Positions 1 to 7,236 of a DNA stretch of 11,682 nt are shown here, one piece after another. The DNA is taken from positions 1 through 11,682 of the forward strand of contig JAAZGU010000219.1 in assembly GCA_012511085.1 (NCBI GenBank), read 5' to 3'. The position numbers and the translations under genes were made by a program. The notes under the pieces were generated by a model that saw nothing but the letters and a program-made list of their open reading frames with translations, searched no databases and was not told the origin of the DNA. The DNA is from Erysipelothrix sp. (lineage in GTDB: Bacteria > Bacillota_I > Bacilli_A > Erysipelotrichales > Erysipelotrichaceae). The first letter of the stretch is position 1; each line of letters opens with the position of its first letter.

Positions 1-14
1 ATAAAAACTAAGGT

Positions 15-25
15 GCATTGACATA
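15..25 (+). repeat. 11-bp direct repeat GCATTGACATA, copy 1 (copy 2 at 4208-4218)
   Basis: GCATTGACATA occurs identically before the lipoprotein gene (15-25, containing the -35 hexamer) and after the permease gene (4208-4218). AAG followed by two bases precedes each copy, and a GTTTTTTT run lies shortly downstream of both. The two copies bracket the four-gene cassette. Confidence 0.5.
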
Positions 26-46
26 TTGTGAAAAAATTGCTAAAGT
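18..46 (+). promoter_or_regulatory. Probable sigma-A promoter of the lipoprotein/ABC cassette
   Basis: A consensus -35 TTGACA (18-23) is followed, after 17 nt, by TAAAGT (41-46) preceded by TGC, which gives a perfect extended -10 (TGnTAAAGT). It is the best promoter-like sequence ahead of the lipoprotein gene and would leave a 5' leader of about 200 nt. The motif match is direct; activity is inferred. Confidence 0.55.
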
Positions 47-202
47 TTTTTTAATAGTATAACAAAAATATTATAACTGCTGGTTCCTGAAATGTTTCGA
101 GTTCACATAAGTAAAGTTATCAATAGAGTAACCCACATTATGTTGCCAACTCAATCCTGAAGTCACCATACAATGGATTAAGTAATAATAAGAAAGGAAT
201 GT

Positions 203-240
203 ATATTGTAAATAATATTTAGATAATCTGATTACAATAT
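203..240. promoter_or_regulatory. Perfect 9-bp inverted repeat in the leader of the lipoprotein gene
   Basis: ATATTGTAA (203-211) and TTACAATAT (232-240) are perfect reverse complements separated by 20 AT-rich bases. The repeat ends 14 nt before the ATG at 255. It could be an operator for a dimeric repressor or an RNA stem-loop in the leader. A Shine-Dalgarno-like AGAAAGGA (191-198) lies just upstream of the left arm and none lies between the right arm and the start codon. The rest of 1-254 shows only the promoter at 18-46 and no supported gene. Confidence 0.4.
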
Positions 241-254
241 GCTAATGCAAATAT

Positions 255-1400
255 ATGAATTTTGTGAATTCGAAGTTACCAAAATTAATAATTGTTTTTT
301 TGATTTTTACATTGTACGGTTGTTCCAAAGAATTGAAAGTCGAAGATACCTATATTTTTACGAATATCCAAAATGAAGTATATTTGGAGTACTACACGAA
401 CTCCTTTTCTTCATACAATTTTCCATTCATTTTGATCTCATCTGAGCAATTGTCGGGAGAAATATCAATTGTTTTAACTGATAGTAATAATATAGAACAC
501 AAACTTCCGTTTTATATTAAGCAATTGGAGTTCAGCGAGGTTCCTTACGATGTAAAGTTGAACCTAGGATTATTTGATTGGAAAGAGCAAATAAAAAGAT
601 TTGAGCAACTTCAAATCATTGATCCAAAAGATTTTGAACAGCAAAATCAAATTATTTCAAAAAGCAACAAAAAAATGGAAGATGCAATTAAACGTTTTAA
701 TTTGTCCGATGATCCTCTATTTGATTCTTACGTTTATTTCATAGAAAGTGATTTATCCACCCTAAAAACGAACAGTTCTGCAGTTTTTACCGAACTCATT
801 ATTTATTCAGATGATGGCATGATTTACAATAAAGAAATTTCCTTGAAATTCTTCGATTCAGATAGCAACATGAAAGATGCTTCAATGTTCCCTAGAATTA
901 GTTCAAGGGCAGGTTTTGAAATCCCTTTTGGTGAAATCATTGAATTTGATTATGCGCTTGTTATCGAAACACTATCTGATACAAAGATAATGAGTTTCAC
1001 TTTGCTTAGCGAAATATGGAAAATCAAAGAAATGTACATAAGAATATACCATGACAAACAACTTCAAGAATTGACTCTCAGTAAAGATGATCTAAGTACA
1101 TTTGAACTCGATGTAGAGCAGAATACTTTAATTACTTTTGTACCAAGGCTTATGAATAGTTCACCATTTGAGACGCCATTCTATTTTGGTAATTTTAATT
1201 TTGAGATTAAATCAGTGGCAAATGATACAGAGTTTTCCCTCTATCTAAATTCTGGTCTGATTTCAACACATTCAGATCCGTTTATTTATAAAAGTCATTT
1301 AATAGATGATGTTGATTATACTGACCTTTTTAAGTATAGAATAATAGCTTTTCCATCAAGCGAGAAACTTAATTACATTGACATGGAATTAGATTATTGA
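255..1400 (+). CDS. Unrecognised surface lipoprotein, first gene of an ABC transporter cassette
   Basis: The 381-residue product begins with a typical lipoprotein signal: a short basic N-terminus (K7, K10), a hydrophobic stretch (about 11-20) and a lipobox L-Y-G-C, with Cys23 the predicted lipidated residue. The mature part is hydrophilic, acidic, and looks rich in beta-strands, with a charged helical stretch near residues 110-148. I do not recognise a family. The ATG at 255 is fixed to within a few codons because an in-frame TAA lies at 243-245, but no Shine-Dalgarno sequence precedes it. About 40 nt separate it from the adaptor gene, which has a strong ribosome site, so the four genes probably form one operon. 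The likely role is as an extracytoplasmic partner or substrate-binding subunit of the downstream ABC system; that is inference from position and lipidation only. Confidence 0.85.
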   Translation: MNFVNSKLPKLIIVFLIFTLYGCSKELKVEDTYIFTNIQNEVYLEYYTNSFSSYNFPFILISSEQLSGEISIVLTDSNNIEHKLPFYIKQLEFSEVPYDVKLNLGLFDWKEQIKRFEQLQIIDPKDFEQQNQIISKSNKKMEDAIKRFNLSDDPLFDSYVYFIESDLSTLKTNSSAVFTELIIYSDDGMIYNKEISLKFFDSDSNMKDASMFPRISSRAGFEIPFGEIIEFDYALVIETLSDTKIMSFTLLSEIWKIKEMYIRIYHDKQLQELTLSKDDLSTFELDVEQNTLITFVPRLMNSSPFETPFYFGNFNFEIKSVANDTEFSLYLNSGLISTHSDPFIYKSHLIDDVDYTDLFKYRIIAFPSSEKLNYIDMELDY

Positions 1401-1441
1401 CCAAAACATTAGTCGATGTTATTTTCATTTAGGAGGAACAA

Positions 1442-2290
1442 ATGAATAAATATTTGAAATCGGGAATTACAGTTTTACTTTTTCTTGCTTTGGGTATCCC
1501 AACAGCCTTTGTCATTGTGACTTCTATCATTCAAGTTCAAAAATATCGAGTTCCATCAAATTTCATAGCTATTGAACGAAGTTATGGAAATCCGGTTCTA
1601 TTAGAAAAGAGAGAATTCATACCAGTTCTAGTTTTAGAAGGCAGAATCAAAGCAAGTGAGAAACATGTATTAACGTATTCAAGTTCAAGCTGTTCCAGTG
1701 CAGTTTTTTTAGCAAGTATCGGTGATGAGATTGTTATTGATCAGCCTTTGATTCATTGCGGAAGCAAACTTCTTTATAGCACCGTCAATGGAATCATATC
1801 AAATATTGTAATGGGGAATAATATTTCAGTTACTGTTGATACCTTTGATAATCTAATTTTTGAAACATATGTTCAACCAGAGGATGTTCATCGATATCAA
1901 CAGAACTTGGAGACTCAATATTACAATCTTGTCTACAGAAATACTTCATCCGTCGTTGACGAAAGAAATTTAATTAGTGTGGTTTATAAGATTACGAGTT
2001 CTGAAGCGTTTTATGTTAATCAAAAATTAGAAATTGTTGTTGATTTTATTGATCAAAAGATGCTTGAATATGTCGCTATAAAGGAGGCAATCTTCCTTAA
2101 ATCAAGCAAACCGTACATCCGTGTTGTTTTAGAAGACCGAAGTGTTATTGGCGACTATGAAGTTGCAATTATAAGCGAAGGTGTTAATCATTATGCGTTT
2201 CGTTTTATTGATTCTTTAAGCGAACCAATACATATAGATATTGAGTATGGTGTTTATATGAATCGATTATATGGAGACTTAATACAATGA
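1442..2290 (+). CDS. Membrane-anchored adaptor (HlyD/MacA-like, compact) of the ABC system
   Basis: The 282-residue protein has one N-terminal membrane segment (about 8-31) and an extracytoplasmic remainder. Residues 88-145 carry the two half-motifs of a lipoyl/barrel-sandwich domain: a GDEIVIDQPLI segment (94-104), and a VNGIISNI segment followed by a GNNISV turn (115-130). This arrangement is usual in HlyD/MacA membrane fusion proteins, but the long coiled-coil hairpin of that family is missing between the halves. C84 and C106 lie outside the membrane and could form a disulphide. The start is well supported by AGGAGG at 1431-1436, five bases before the ATG. The stop overlaps the ATPase start (ATGA, 2287-2290), indicating translational coupling. 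Assignment to the membrane fusion group rests on the motif pattern and neighbours, not on strong sequence identity. Confidence 0.8.
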   Translation: MNKYLKSGITVLLFLALGIPTAFVIVTSIIQVQKYRVPSNFIAIERSYGNPVLLEKREFIPVLVLEGRIKASEKHVLTYSSSSCSSAVFLASIGDEIVIDQPLIHCGSKLLYSTVNGIISNIVMGNNISVTVDTFDNLIFETYVQPEDVHRYQQNLETQYYNLVYRNTSSVVDERNLISVVYKITSSEAFYVNQKLEIVVDFIDQKMLEYVAIKEAIFLKSSKPYIRVVLEDRSVIGDYEVAIISEGVNHYAFRFIDSLSEPIHIDIEYGVYMNRLYGDLIQ

Positions 2291-2946
2291 TTTCATCCAA
2301 TAAAGTTATTCATCTCGATTCTATTTACAAATCATACGGCGAAAAAACCATACTTAGAAATCTAAATTTATCTGTCTATTCCCAAGAATTTTTAGGTATA
2401 ACTGGAGTCTCAGGATCAGGTAAGAGTACACTCATGAATATTTTGTTGGGTATTGAAGGTTATGACAGCGGATATTACACTATTATGAATTTGCCTTTGC
2501 ATAGCATCAAGAACTTCAGTCGTTATAGAATTGATGTGATTAGCATGATTTTTCAAAGCTCTAATCTAATAAAAGAACTAACCGTAAGAGAGAATATTTT
2601 ATTGCCTCATATTTATTGGGATAAATCTAAAGAAATTGATCATGAACAATTTGATTATGTTACAGATTTGCTAGGTATCCAATCAATTCTTAATCAAACC
2701 TGCAATACCCTTTCCGGAGGGGAGCAACAACGTGTTGCAATTGCAAGATGTGTTTATTATCGACCGCAAATTATCATTGCGGATGAACCCACTGGTAACC
2801 TTGACATTGAAAACACAAAATCTGTTGTAAGAATCCTAAAAGAACTACATAAAAATGGAACAACTATCATTCTTATTACACATGACATTCAGTTGCTAGA
2901 GTTCTGTTCTCGAGTTTTAACTTTAGATGGTGGTTTTTTAACATGA
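2287..2946 (+). CDS. ABC transporter ATP-binding protein, MacB/LolD type
   Basis: This is a complete 219-residue nucleotide-binding subunit. The key motifs are present in order: Walker A GVSGSGKST (40-48), Q-loop Gln90, signature LSGGEQQRV (142-150), Walker B IIIADEP (162-168), D-loop NLD (171-173) and H-loop His199. The length and the ADEPTGNLD run are typical of the MacB/LolD/FtsE subfamily, whose members pair with FtsX-type permeases and usually drive mechanotransmission or efflux of lipoproteins, peptides or drugs rather than import. It is expected to act as a dimer on the cytoplasmic face of the membrane. It overlaps both neighbours by 4 nt (ATGA). All catalytic residues are intact, so it should be active. 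The substrate cannot be told from the sequence. Confidence 0.95.
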   Translation: MISSNKVIHLDSIYKSYGEKTILRNLNLSVYSQEFLGITGVSGSGKSTLMNILLGIEGYDSGYYTIMNLPLHSIKNFSRYRIDVISMIFQSSNLIKELTVRENILLPHIYWDKSKEIDHEQFDYVTDLLGIQSILNQTCNTLSGGEQQRVAIARCVYYRPQIIIADEPTGNLDIENTKSVVRILKELHKNGTTIILITHDIQLLEFCSRVLTLDGGFLT

Positions 2947-4193
2947 AACTCAATTTCTGGAATTTGCAGTTAAGGCACTACTTGCGAATCTTAAATGTTA
3001 AGAAAAAGCGATATTATGGAGTTTTTGCGATGATATGTCTAATTTTTATATTTGTTCTATCCTACGTAATATATCAAGATACATTGTTGTTTCATTCTTT
3101 TAAAAACGCTGATCAAGTAAAAGATTCATACATTTCAATAAATATAAATAGTGAACATGACACACTGACTCGATACAAGACGCAACAGCTTATTAATCGT
3201 TTGCAGTCGAATGATTCACGATATATTCATGAGTACATTGTTCAACAAGAATTTCAAAGCGTATATTTAGATCAAAGCAATAAATTAATTCCAATTAAAA
3301 ATAGCTTTGTAGATGCTTCATTTTTCTCAAAACCTGTGATTCATGAAAGTAGTACTAACTATATTGAAATTGTTAGTATTCTGCATGGAAGGAATTTTGA
3401 TTTGCTTGAAGTTAATCATAAAGTCAATGTTGCATTGATTAGTGAATCGACAAGTCTGAGATTGTTTCCAAGTGTTCAGGAATCAATAGGGAAAGAAATT
3501 AAAGTTAATATACGTGATGATATTGTTAAATTTATTGTGATTGGAGTTGTTAACGATTTTTCTTATCGAAAATCGCAGTTCAATAGTAGTGATCAAATCA
3601 TTCCTTTAGAATTCTATCTTCCGTTTTCATGGTACAAAGAAGTTTCAAATCAAGAATCCATAAATGTGAATCGCTATGTTGTTTATGAAAGTAATAATCC
3701 GAAGGAAATCAACGATTTGATTCAACTTCAAAATATAGAAAATGCACAGACGACTTACTTGTATAAGTATTTTGCAAATGTTACACGCAATCGCTACATG
3801 GAGCAATACATGCAGATACTTGGTATGATTGCTTTTGTTAGTTCAGTTTCTATTTACTCAATGTTTGTTGTAATAGTAAATTACAGAAAGGAAGAAATTG
3901 GAATAAAACAAGCCATTGGTGCATCAAAAAAAGACATTTTTAAGGAGTTTTTTGTAGAAACATTTATCATTATGTCTTTGTGTTTTGTATTAGCATTAGC
4001 GATTTCGTTATCATTAATAAGTTGGTACATCATAGTCAAAAGATCTGAAATATTCGATATGAGCATCTATGTCAGAACTGAAACTGTTTTCTTAATCTGT
4101 GGATTTGTTTTATTGTTAATTTCAAGCATCTCTGCAATACTTGCGTATCAAGCTACAAATGTAGGAATTGTTGATTCAATCAGAAATATTTAG
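2943..4193 (+). CDS. ABC transporter permease, FtsX/MacB type
   Basis: The 416-residue membrane protein has the four-helix layout of the MacB/FtsX family: TM1 at about 25-44, a large extracytoplasmic domain (about 45-288, the MacB periplasmic-core position), then TM2 (290-313), TM3 (339-365) and TM4 (381-403). Between TM2 and TM3 lies the conserved cytoplasmic coupling segment RKEEIGIKQAIGASKKDI (315-332), the hallmark of the FtsX domain that contacts the ATPase. The C-terminus ends in the short tail usual for the family. A single permease gene implies a homodimer with the upstream ATPase. The start overlaps the ATPase stop by 4 nt with only a weak GGTGG upstream, so it probably depends on coupled translation. 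No convincing terminator follows the gene. Confidence 0.93.
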   Translation: MKLNFWNLQLRHYLRILNVKKKRYYGVFAMICLIFIFVLSYVIYQDTLLFHSFKNADQVKDSYISININSEHDTLTRYKTQQLINRLQSNDSRYIHEYIVQQEFQSVYLDQSNKLIPIKNSFVDASFFSKPVIHESSTNYIEIVSILHGRNFDLLEVNHKVNVALISESTSLRLFPSVQESIGKEIKVNIRDDIVKFIVIGVVNDFSYRKSQFNSSDQIIPLEFYLPFSWYKEVSNQESINVNRYVVYESNNPKEINDLIQLQNIENAQTTYLYKYFANVTRNRYMEQYMQILGMIAFVSSVSIYSMFVVIVNYRKEEIGIKQAIGASKKDIFKEFFVETFIIMSLCFVLALAISLSLISWYIIVKRSEIFDMSIYVRTETVFLICGFVLLLISSISAILAYQATNVGIVDSIRNI

Positions 4194-4207
4194 AATCATT
4201 TGAAGTA

Positions 4208-4218
4208 GCATTGACATA
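4208..4218 (+). repeat. 11-bp direct repeat GCATTGACATA, copy 2
   Basis: This is identical to the copy at 15-25 and lies 14 nt after the permease stop. No acceptable -10 follows at normal spacing (GAATTA at 4234-4239), so it does not look like a working promoter here. Confidence 0.5.
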
Positions 4219-4281
4219 ATAAACAGTTTTTTTGAATTAGTTTTATTTTACAAATACCCGGATTGTAGCTAATTTTCCACG

Positions 4282-4680
4282 CTAAAAATCGTAGCAAATC
4301 AACCTTGTTTGAAACTCTATAAAGGTTCGCCCTTTTAAGTACTCATAGGTCATTGGTTTAGCTTTAGGTTTATGCGTATAATGCTGCCTGCAGATTACTT
4401 TTCGCTTTAAATCAATGTTTTTAATACTCAATTGACTCATATCGATATCGCGGTAGACAGTTGAGGGAGCGATGGTGAGCTGATGTGCTTTTAAGATCAC
4501 TGCAATGGATTGATTCTTTTTAAGGCCATCCTTAAGCGTTTGATCAAGATAGGCTAGTTTCACCTGATTTATCCTTGGTCCTTTCATATGGATTTAGACA
4601 TTGTCTTCGTTTTGTTTTTGAGCTCGATTAGCTTGATAGAAGCATTTCGTTAACGTGCATTTTTCTAATTTATTAAGCAA
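4282..4680 (-). pseudogene. Decayed IS30-family transposase remnant (middle region only)
   Basis: Minus-strand reading gives an open stretch from 4587 to 4282 (101 codons) whose sequence matches the middle of IS30-family transposases: GLKKNQSI, then STVYRDID, LSIKNIDLKRKV and GRTFIEF, in the family order. The same frame continues upstream through an in-frame TAA (4594-4596) into KCTLTKCFYQANRAQ, the Cys-containing segment that precedes this region in IS30 proteins. A further TGA (4705-4707) follows, and faint helix-turn-helix-like remains (LFRKETIY, KKQ) reach to about 4800. The fragment stops just after GRTFIEF, before the catalytic DDE core, so it cannot transpose. No terminal inverted repeats or target duplication were recognised. 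The family call rests on remembered motif order. Confidence 0.8.
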
Positions 4681-4932
4681 TGGAAGATAGCTTAGCGCCT
4701 TAATTCAAATACAATTCAATCGTTCATCGATGTTTGATCGAACAATGTTTAAACCCTGTTTTTTTTAATAAATAGTTTCCTTTCTGAACAGGATTCCATT
4801 AATATCATGCAAACATTACTTAACAAACATAACTTTAAATGAGAATAATGGCTAACGCAGAAATATCAATAAAAATTAAGGTGGTTCAATTAAACAGAAG
4901 GGTGTAATGATTAGCGTTACTTTTTAATCGAG

Positions 4933-4946
4933 CTTGTGATAAAATA
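4933..4946 (+). promoter_or_regulatory. Extended -10 promoter element of the Asp23-family gene
   Basis: TTGTGATAAAATA contains -10 TAAAAT (4940-4945) with an upstream TGTG extension. The -35 at the expected spacing (TTACTT, 4917-4922) is poor, so the extended -10 probably carries the promoter. It lies about 20 nt before the start codon at 4964, which has an AGGAG ribosome site in the leader. The same TTGTGnTAAAATA string precedes nusB. Confidence 0.55.
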
Positions 4947-4963
4947 TAAACAGGAGATATGGT

Positions 4964-5287
4964 ATGGCTAATGAATACATTCGATTAAAACAACATGATG
5001 AATTAGGCATCATCGCGATTACGAAACATGCCTTTGAACTAATCACGATTTACACGATTGAAGATGATGAAGACGTTGAGATTGTCACATCGAAATTTAC
5101 ACGTCCTGTCAATGTTAGAATCAATAATAACAAGCTGTATGTCACGGTTGATGTTGCTGTTCAATACGGCAAAAATGTGAATGCGGTTATTGAGCGCTTG
5201 CAAGAGCGGATTGTTCAAAGCATCCAGGATATGACTGAATATCAAAGCAGTACCGTTAATATTAACGTGACTGGTGTTGTTTTTTAG
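4964..5287 (+). CDS. Asp23/Gls24-family (DUF322) protein, YqhY type
   Basis: The 107-residue soluble protein has the Asp23 family layout: the ELGIIAITKHAFELI stretch (13-27) near the N-terminus, then alternating strands with VNVRINNNKLYVTVDVAVQYG (49-69), and a closing VNAVIERLQERIVQSIQDMT helix with VNINVTGVVF at the end. In Firmicutes an Asp23 protein, YqhY, sits immediately upstream of nusB, as here. YqhY is linked to control of acetyl-CoA carboxylase and lipid synthesis, whereas other members are membrane-associated envelope-stress proteins. The accB/accC genes usually found before yqhY are absent; the IS30 remnant and ABC cassette occupy that side. The gene is monocistronic by sequence: it has its own promoter and a terminator that begins inside its stop codon. 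Confidence 0.88.
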   Translation: MANEYIRLKQHDELGIIAITKHAFELITIYTIEDDEDVEIVTSKFTRPVNVRINNNKLYVTVDVAVQYGKNVNAVIERLQERIVQSIQDMTEYQSSTVNINVTGVVF

Positions 5288-5307
5288 CCCACACGGGCTT
5301 TTTTTTT
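5286..5307 (+). terminator. Rho-independent terminator after the Asp23-family gene
   Basis: AGCCC (5286-5290), loop ACAC, GGGCT (5295-5299), followed by an uninterrupted T run to 5307. The stem begins within the TAG stop codon (5285-5287) of the gene. The stem is short but GC-rich. Confidence 0.8.
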
Positions 5308-5336
5308 GCGACACTTTGAACTAATTGTGTTAAAAT
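5308..5336 (+). promoter_or_regulatory. Promoter of the nusB-xseA-xseB-ispA-dxs-tlyA-recN transcript
   Basis: -10 TAAAAT (5331-5336) is preceded by a TGTG extension, and GCGACA (5308-5313) sits 17 nt upstream as a partial -35. It lies directly after the Asp23 terminator and 21 nt before the nusB start. Given the overlaps downstream, it is the only visible promoter for the whole cluster. Confidence 0.6.
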
Positions 5337-5357
5337 AGTTCATGTTGGAGGCTGATT

Positions 5358-5762
5358 ATGAAACGACGCAAACAACGTTTAACAGCAATTGTTTGTTTTT
5401 ATATTTATTTATTTAAAAATCGTGACATCATGGATATTCTCAATGATTTCAATGATGTTTTCATCGCCAATCAACCCGACGGTGATTTTTTAATGGTGGA
5501 TGAAGCAACACAATTTATGATGGTGGAAGCCATCGCTGCAAAAGACTTAATCATTGCAAAAATTAATTCGTTATTAAAAACAGGGTGGGTGTTCGACCGT
5601 TTGAATTTGGTCGAACAAGCCATTTTATTCATGGCGATTAGTGAACTCGTTTATGAAGTCGATGAACGTGCTATAATTATTAATGAAGCCGTTGAAATTG
5701 CTAAAATATATGGCGATCAAGACAGTTACAAAATGATCAACGCCATTCTCGATCAAGTATGA
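5358..5762 (+). CDS. nusB: Transcription antitermination protein NusB
   Basis: The 134-residue product matches NusB in length and in its conserved C-terminal half: WVFDRLNLVEQAILFMAISEL (78-98), then IIINEAVEIAKIYGDQDS (105-122) and the closing INAILD. The usual FINGVLD end reads MINAILD here. NusB binds the boxA RNA element with NusE (ribosomal protein S10) and, within the Nus complex, prevents premature termination of rRNA operons. The start is supported by GGAGG (5347-5351), six bases before the ATG. The stop overlaps the xseA start (ATGA at 5759-5762), so the two are translationally coupled. In Bacillus folD lies between nusB and xseA; here it is absent. Confidence 0.93.
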   Translation: MKRRKQRLTAIVCFYIYLFKNRDIMDILNDFNDVFIANQPDGDFLMVDEATQFMMVEAIAAKDLIIAKINSLLKTGWVFDRLNLVEQAILFMAISELVYEVDERAIIINEAVEIAKIYGDQDSYKMINAILDQV

Positions 5763-7024
5763 CCAATAGAGCCCTTTATGTTAGTGACATTGTGAATCAA
5801 ATTAAGCAAACCCTCGATCAAACCCCAGCTTTGCAAAACGTTTCGATCATTGGGGAGCTTTCGAATGTCAGTGTGAGTGCCAATAACCATTGGTACTTTA
5901 CGCTTAAAGATGAAAAGGCACGCTTATCATGTGTGATGTTTGCGAATCGGGCGCGGCTTTTAAAAACACCTTTTAAAGAAGGGGACGAAGTCCTCGTCTT
6001 AGGTCGTATTTCACTATATGAGGCAAGTGGCAGTGTGCAATGCTATGTGGCAGATATGCAACTTTACGGCGTTGGAAACCTATACGTTCAACTTGAATTA
6101 ACACGTAAGAAACTGGCTGCTTTAGGATATTTTGACCCCGGAAAGAAAAAACCACTTCCCCTTTATCCACGTAAGATTGGTTTGGTTACTTCACATCAAA
6201 CAGCAGCCTATCACGATGTTGTTTCAACATTAAAGCGTCGCTGGCCAATAGCGGAAGTTTATTTTCATCATAGTCAAGTGCAAGGCATGGAAGCTGTTAA
6301 ACAGCTCGTGGATGCCCTTAAAACTTTAGATGAACAAAATCTTGATGTGATATTAATGGTGCGTGGCGGCGGCTCCATTGAGGACCTGTGGTGTTTTAAT
6401 GATGAAGCGCTTGTCCTTGCAATTTATGACATGCAAACTCCAGTTGTAAGTGGCGTTGGCCATGAGAGTGATATTACCCTTGTGGATTATGTTGTGGATC
6501 AGCGGGGTCCGACACCGACCGGTGCCGCTGAGTTGATTACACCGCATCAAGACGATGTACGTTACATGGTTTTAAAGCTGCAAAACAACCTGGCGCAAGC
6601 GACACAACACTATATCACAAATCAAAAGGCACAGCTTAAACAGTACCAAAACCATTACTTTTTTAAGAATCCCATGAACTATGTGCTTTCTGAACAAAAC
6701 AAGTTACAAATCCTAAAGAATAGATTGGTGCATTATGTGGAAAGCATGACGCATCAACGTGATAAAATTCTTCAATTGAAGCAACGATTGCACCATAGTG
6801 TCAATCAAACCATGCAAGCCAAACAAACTCAAATTAAAAACCAACAATCGCTATTAAAGGCTTTATCGCATGAAACGGCTTTAAAGCGGGGGTTTAGTAT
6901 TAGTTACGTCGATGATAAAATCGTGCATCGCATTGACCAAGTAAAAATTAAAAGCAAATTAAAAACAAAGCTGAGTGATGGTTATGTTTATAGCATCATT
7001 GAACGCGTAAAGGAGAATGACTAA
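5759..7024 (+). CDS. xseA: Exodeoxyribonuclease VII large subunit
   Basis: The complete 421-residue protein starts with an OB-fold single-stranded DNA-binding domain (about 1-105, including HWYFTLKDEKARLSCVMF). The nuclease domain carries IGLVTSHQTAAYHDV (140-154), RGGGSIEDLWCFND (202-215), SGVGHESDIT (231-240) and RGPTPTGAAE (249-258), which are the family's conserved blocks with the catalytic Asp/Glu/His residues. A long Gln/Lys-rich helical region (about 270-375), expected to hold the small subunits, and a beta-rich end follow. The enzyme degrades single-stranded DNA to oligonucleotides. One substitution is visible in the first block: the usual TG-A-A reads QTAA. It overlaps nusB by 4 nt and shares one base with xseB (TAATG), consistent with coupled synthesis of both subunits. 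Confidence 0.96.
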   Translation: MTNRALYVSDIVNQIKQTLDQTPALQNVSIIGELSNVSVSANNHWYFTLKDEKARLSCVMFANRARLLKTPFKEGDEVLVLGRISLYEASGSVQCYVADMQLYGVGNLYVQLELTRKKLAALGYFDPGKKKPLPLYPRKIGLVTSHQTAAYHDVVSTLKRRWPIAEVYFHHSQVQGMEAVKQLVDALKTLDEQNLDVILMVRGGGSIEDLWCFNDEALVLAIYDMQTPVVSGVGHESDITLVDYVVDQRGPTPTGAAELITPHQDDVRYMVLKLQNNLAQATQHYITNQKAQLKQYQNHYFFKNPMNYVLSEQNKLQILKNRLVHYVESMTHQRDKILQLKQRLHHSVNQTMQAKQTQIKNQQSLLKALSHETALKRGFSISYVDDKIVHRIDQVKIKSKLKTKLSDGYVYSIIERVKEND

Positions 7025-7236
7025 TGGAAAACTTAACTTTTGAAGCAGCCATGGCTCGTATTCAAGACATTGTGAGTCAACTCGAAAAAGGTGAAATTCC
7101 TTTACAACAAGTGAGTGAACTCTTTGAAGAAGGCTTGCAGTTGTTAGCTTTTTGTGAGCAGCAATTGTCAGACTTTGAATTAAAAATCAAAGATTTAAGT
7201 CAAGGAAGTGATGTCGTCAGTGATGAAACTCCATGA
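7024..7236 (+). CDS. xseB: Exodeoxyribonuclease VII small subunit
   Basis: The 70-residue product is the normal length for XseB and shows the family signature: LTFEAAMARIQDIVSQLEKGEIPLQQVSELFEEGLQL (4-40) followed by a second helix with CEQQLSDFELKI. It forms a helical hairpin that binds the coiled-coil arm of XseA, several copies per large subunit, and is required for nuclease activity. Its ATG shares one base with the xseA stop, and its end overlaps the ispA start by about 26 nt. That overlap keeps xseB and ispA in one translated unit, as in Bacillus. Confidence 0.95.
   Translation: MENLTFEAAMARIQDIVSQLEKGEIPLQQVSELFEEGLQLLAFCEQQLSDFELKIKDLSQGSDVVSDETP

Larger units (their letters stand above)
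4194..4963. other. Intergenic junction between the ABC cassette and the nusB cluster
   Basis: About 770 bases hold no intact gene. Contents are the IS30 remnant on the minus strand (4282 to about 4680, possibly to 4800), a GCATTGACATA element at 4208-4218 that repeats one at 15-25, and the promoter of the Asp23 gene near the right end. Nothing else was supported in 4681-4900. Confidence 0.7.

Noticed and set aside
199..222. Seven-codon leader peptide (ATG 199 to TAG 220-222) behind AGAAAGGA
   Set aside because: The ribosome site abuts the ATG with no spacer and the peptide has no regulatory-looking codon run; better explained as part of the leader with the inverted repeat.
4211..4239. Promoter from TTGACA at 4211-4216
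   Set aside because: At 17-nt spacing the -10 is GAATTA, a poor match, and there is no plus-strand gene downstream until 4964.
4249..4267. TACAA...TTGTA inverted repeat as a terminator for the ABC cassette
   Set aside because: The stem is five AT-rich pairs with a 9-nt loop and no T run after it; not convincing.
4907..4927. Six-codon ORF with upstream AGAAGGG
   Set aside because: It lies upstream of the predicted start of transcription for the Asp23 gene and is too short to support.
5039..5314. Minus-strand open frame over the Asp23 gene
   Set aside because: It is a shadow of a well-supported plus-strand gene and runs through its terminator.
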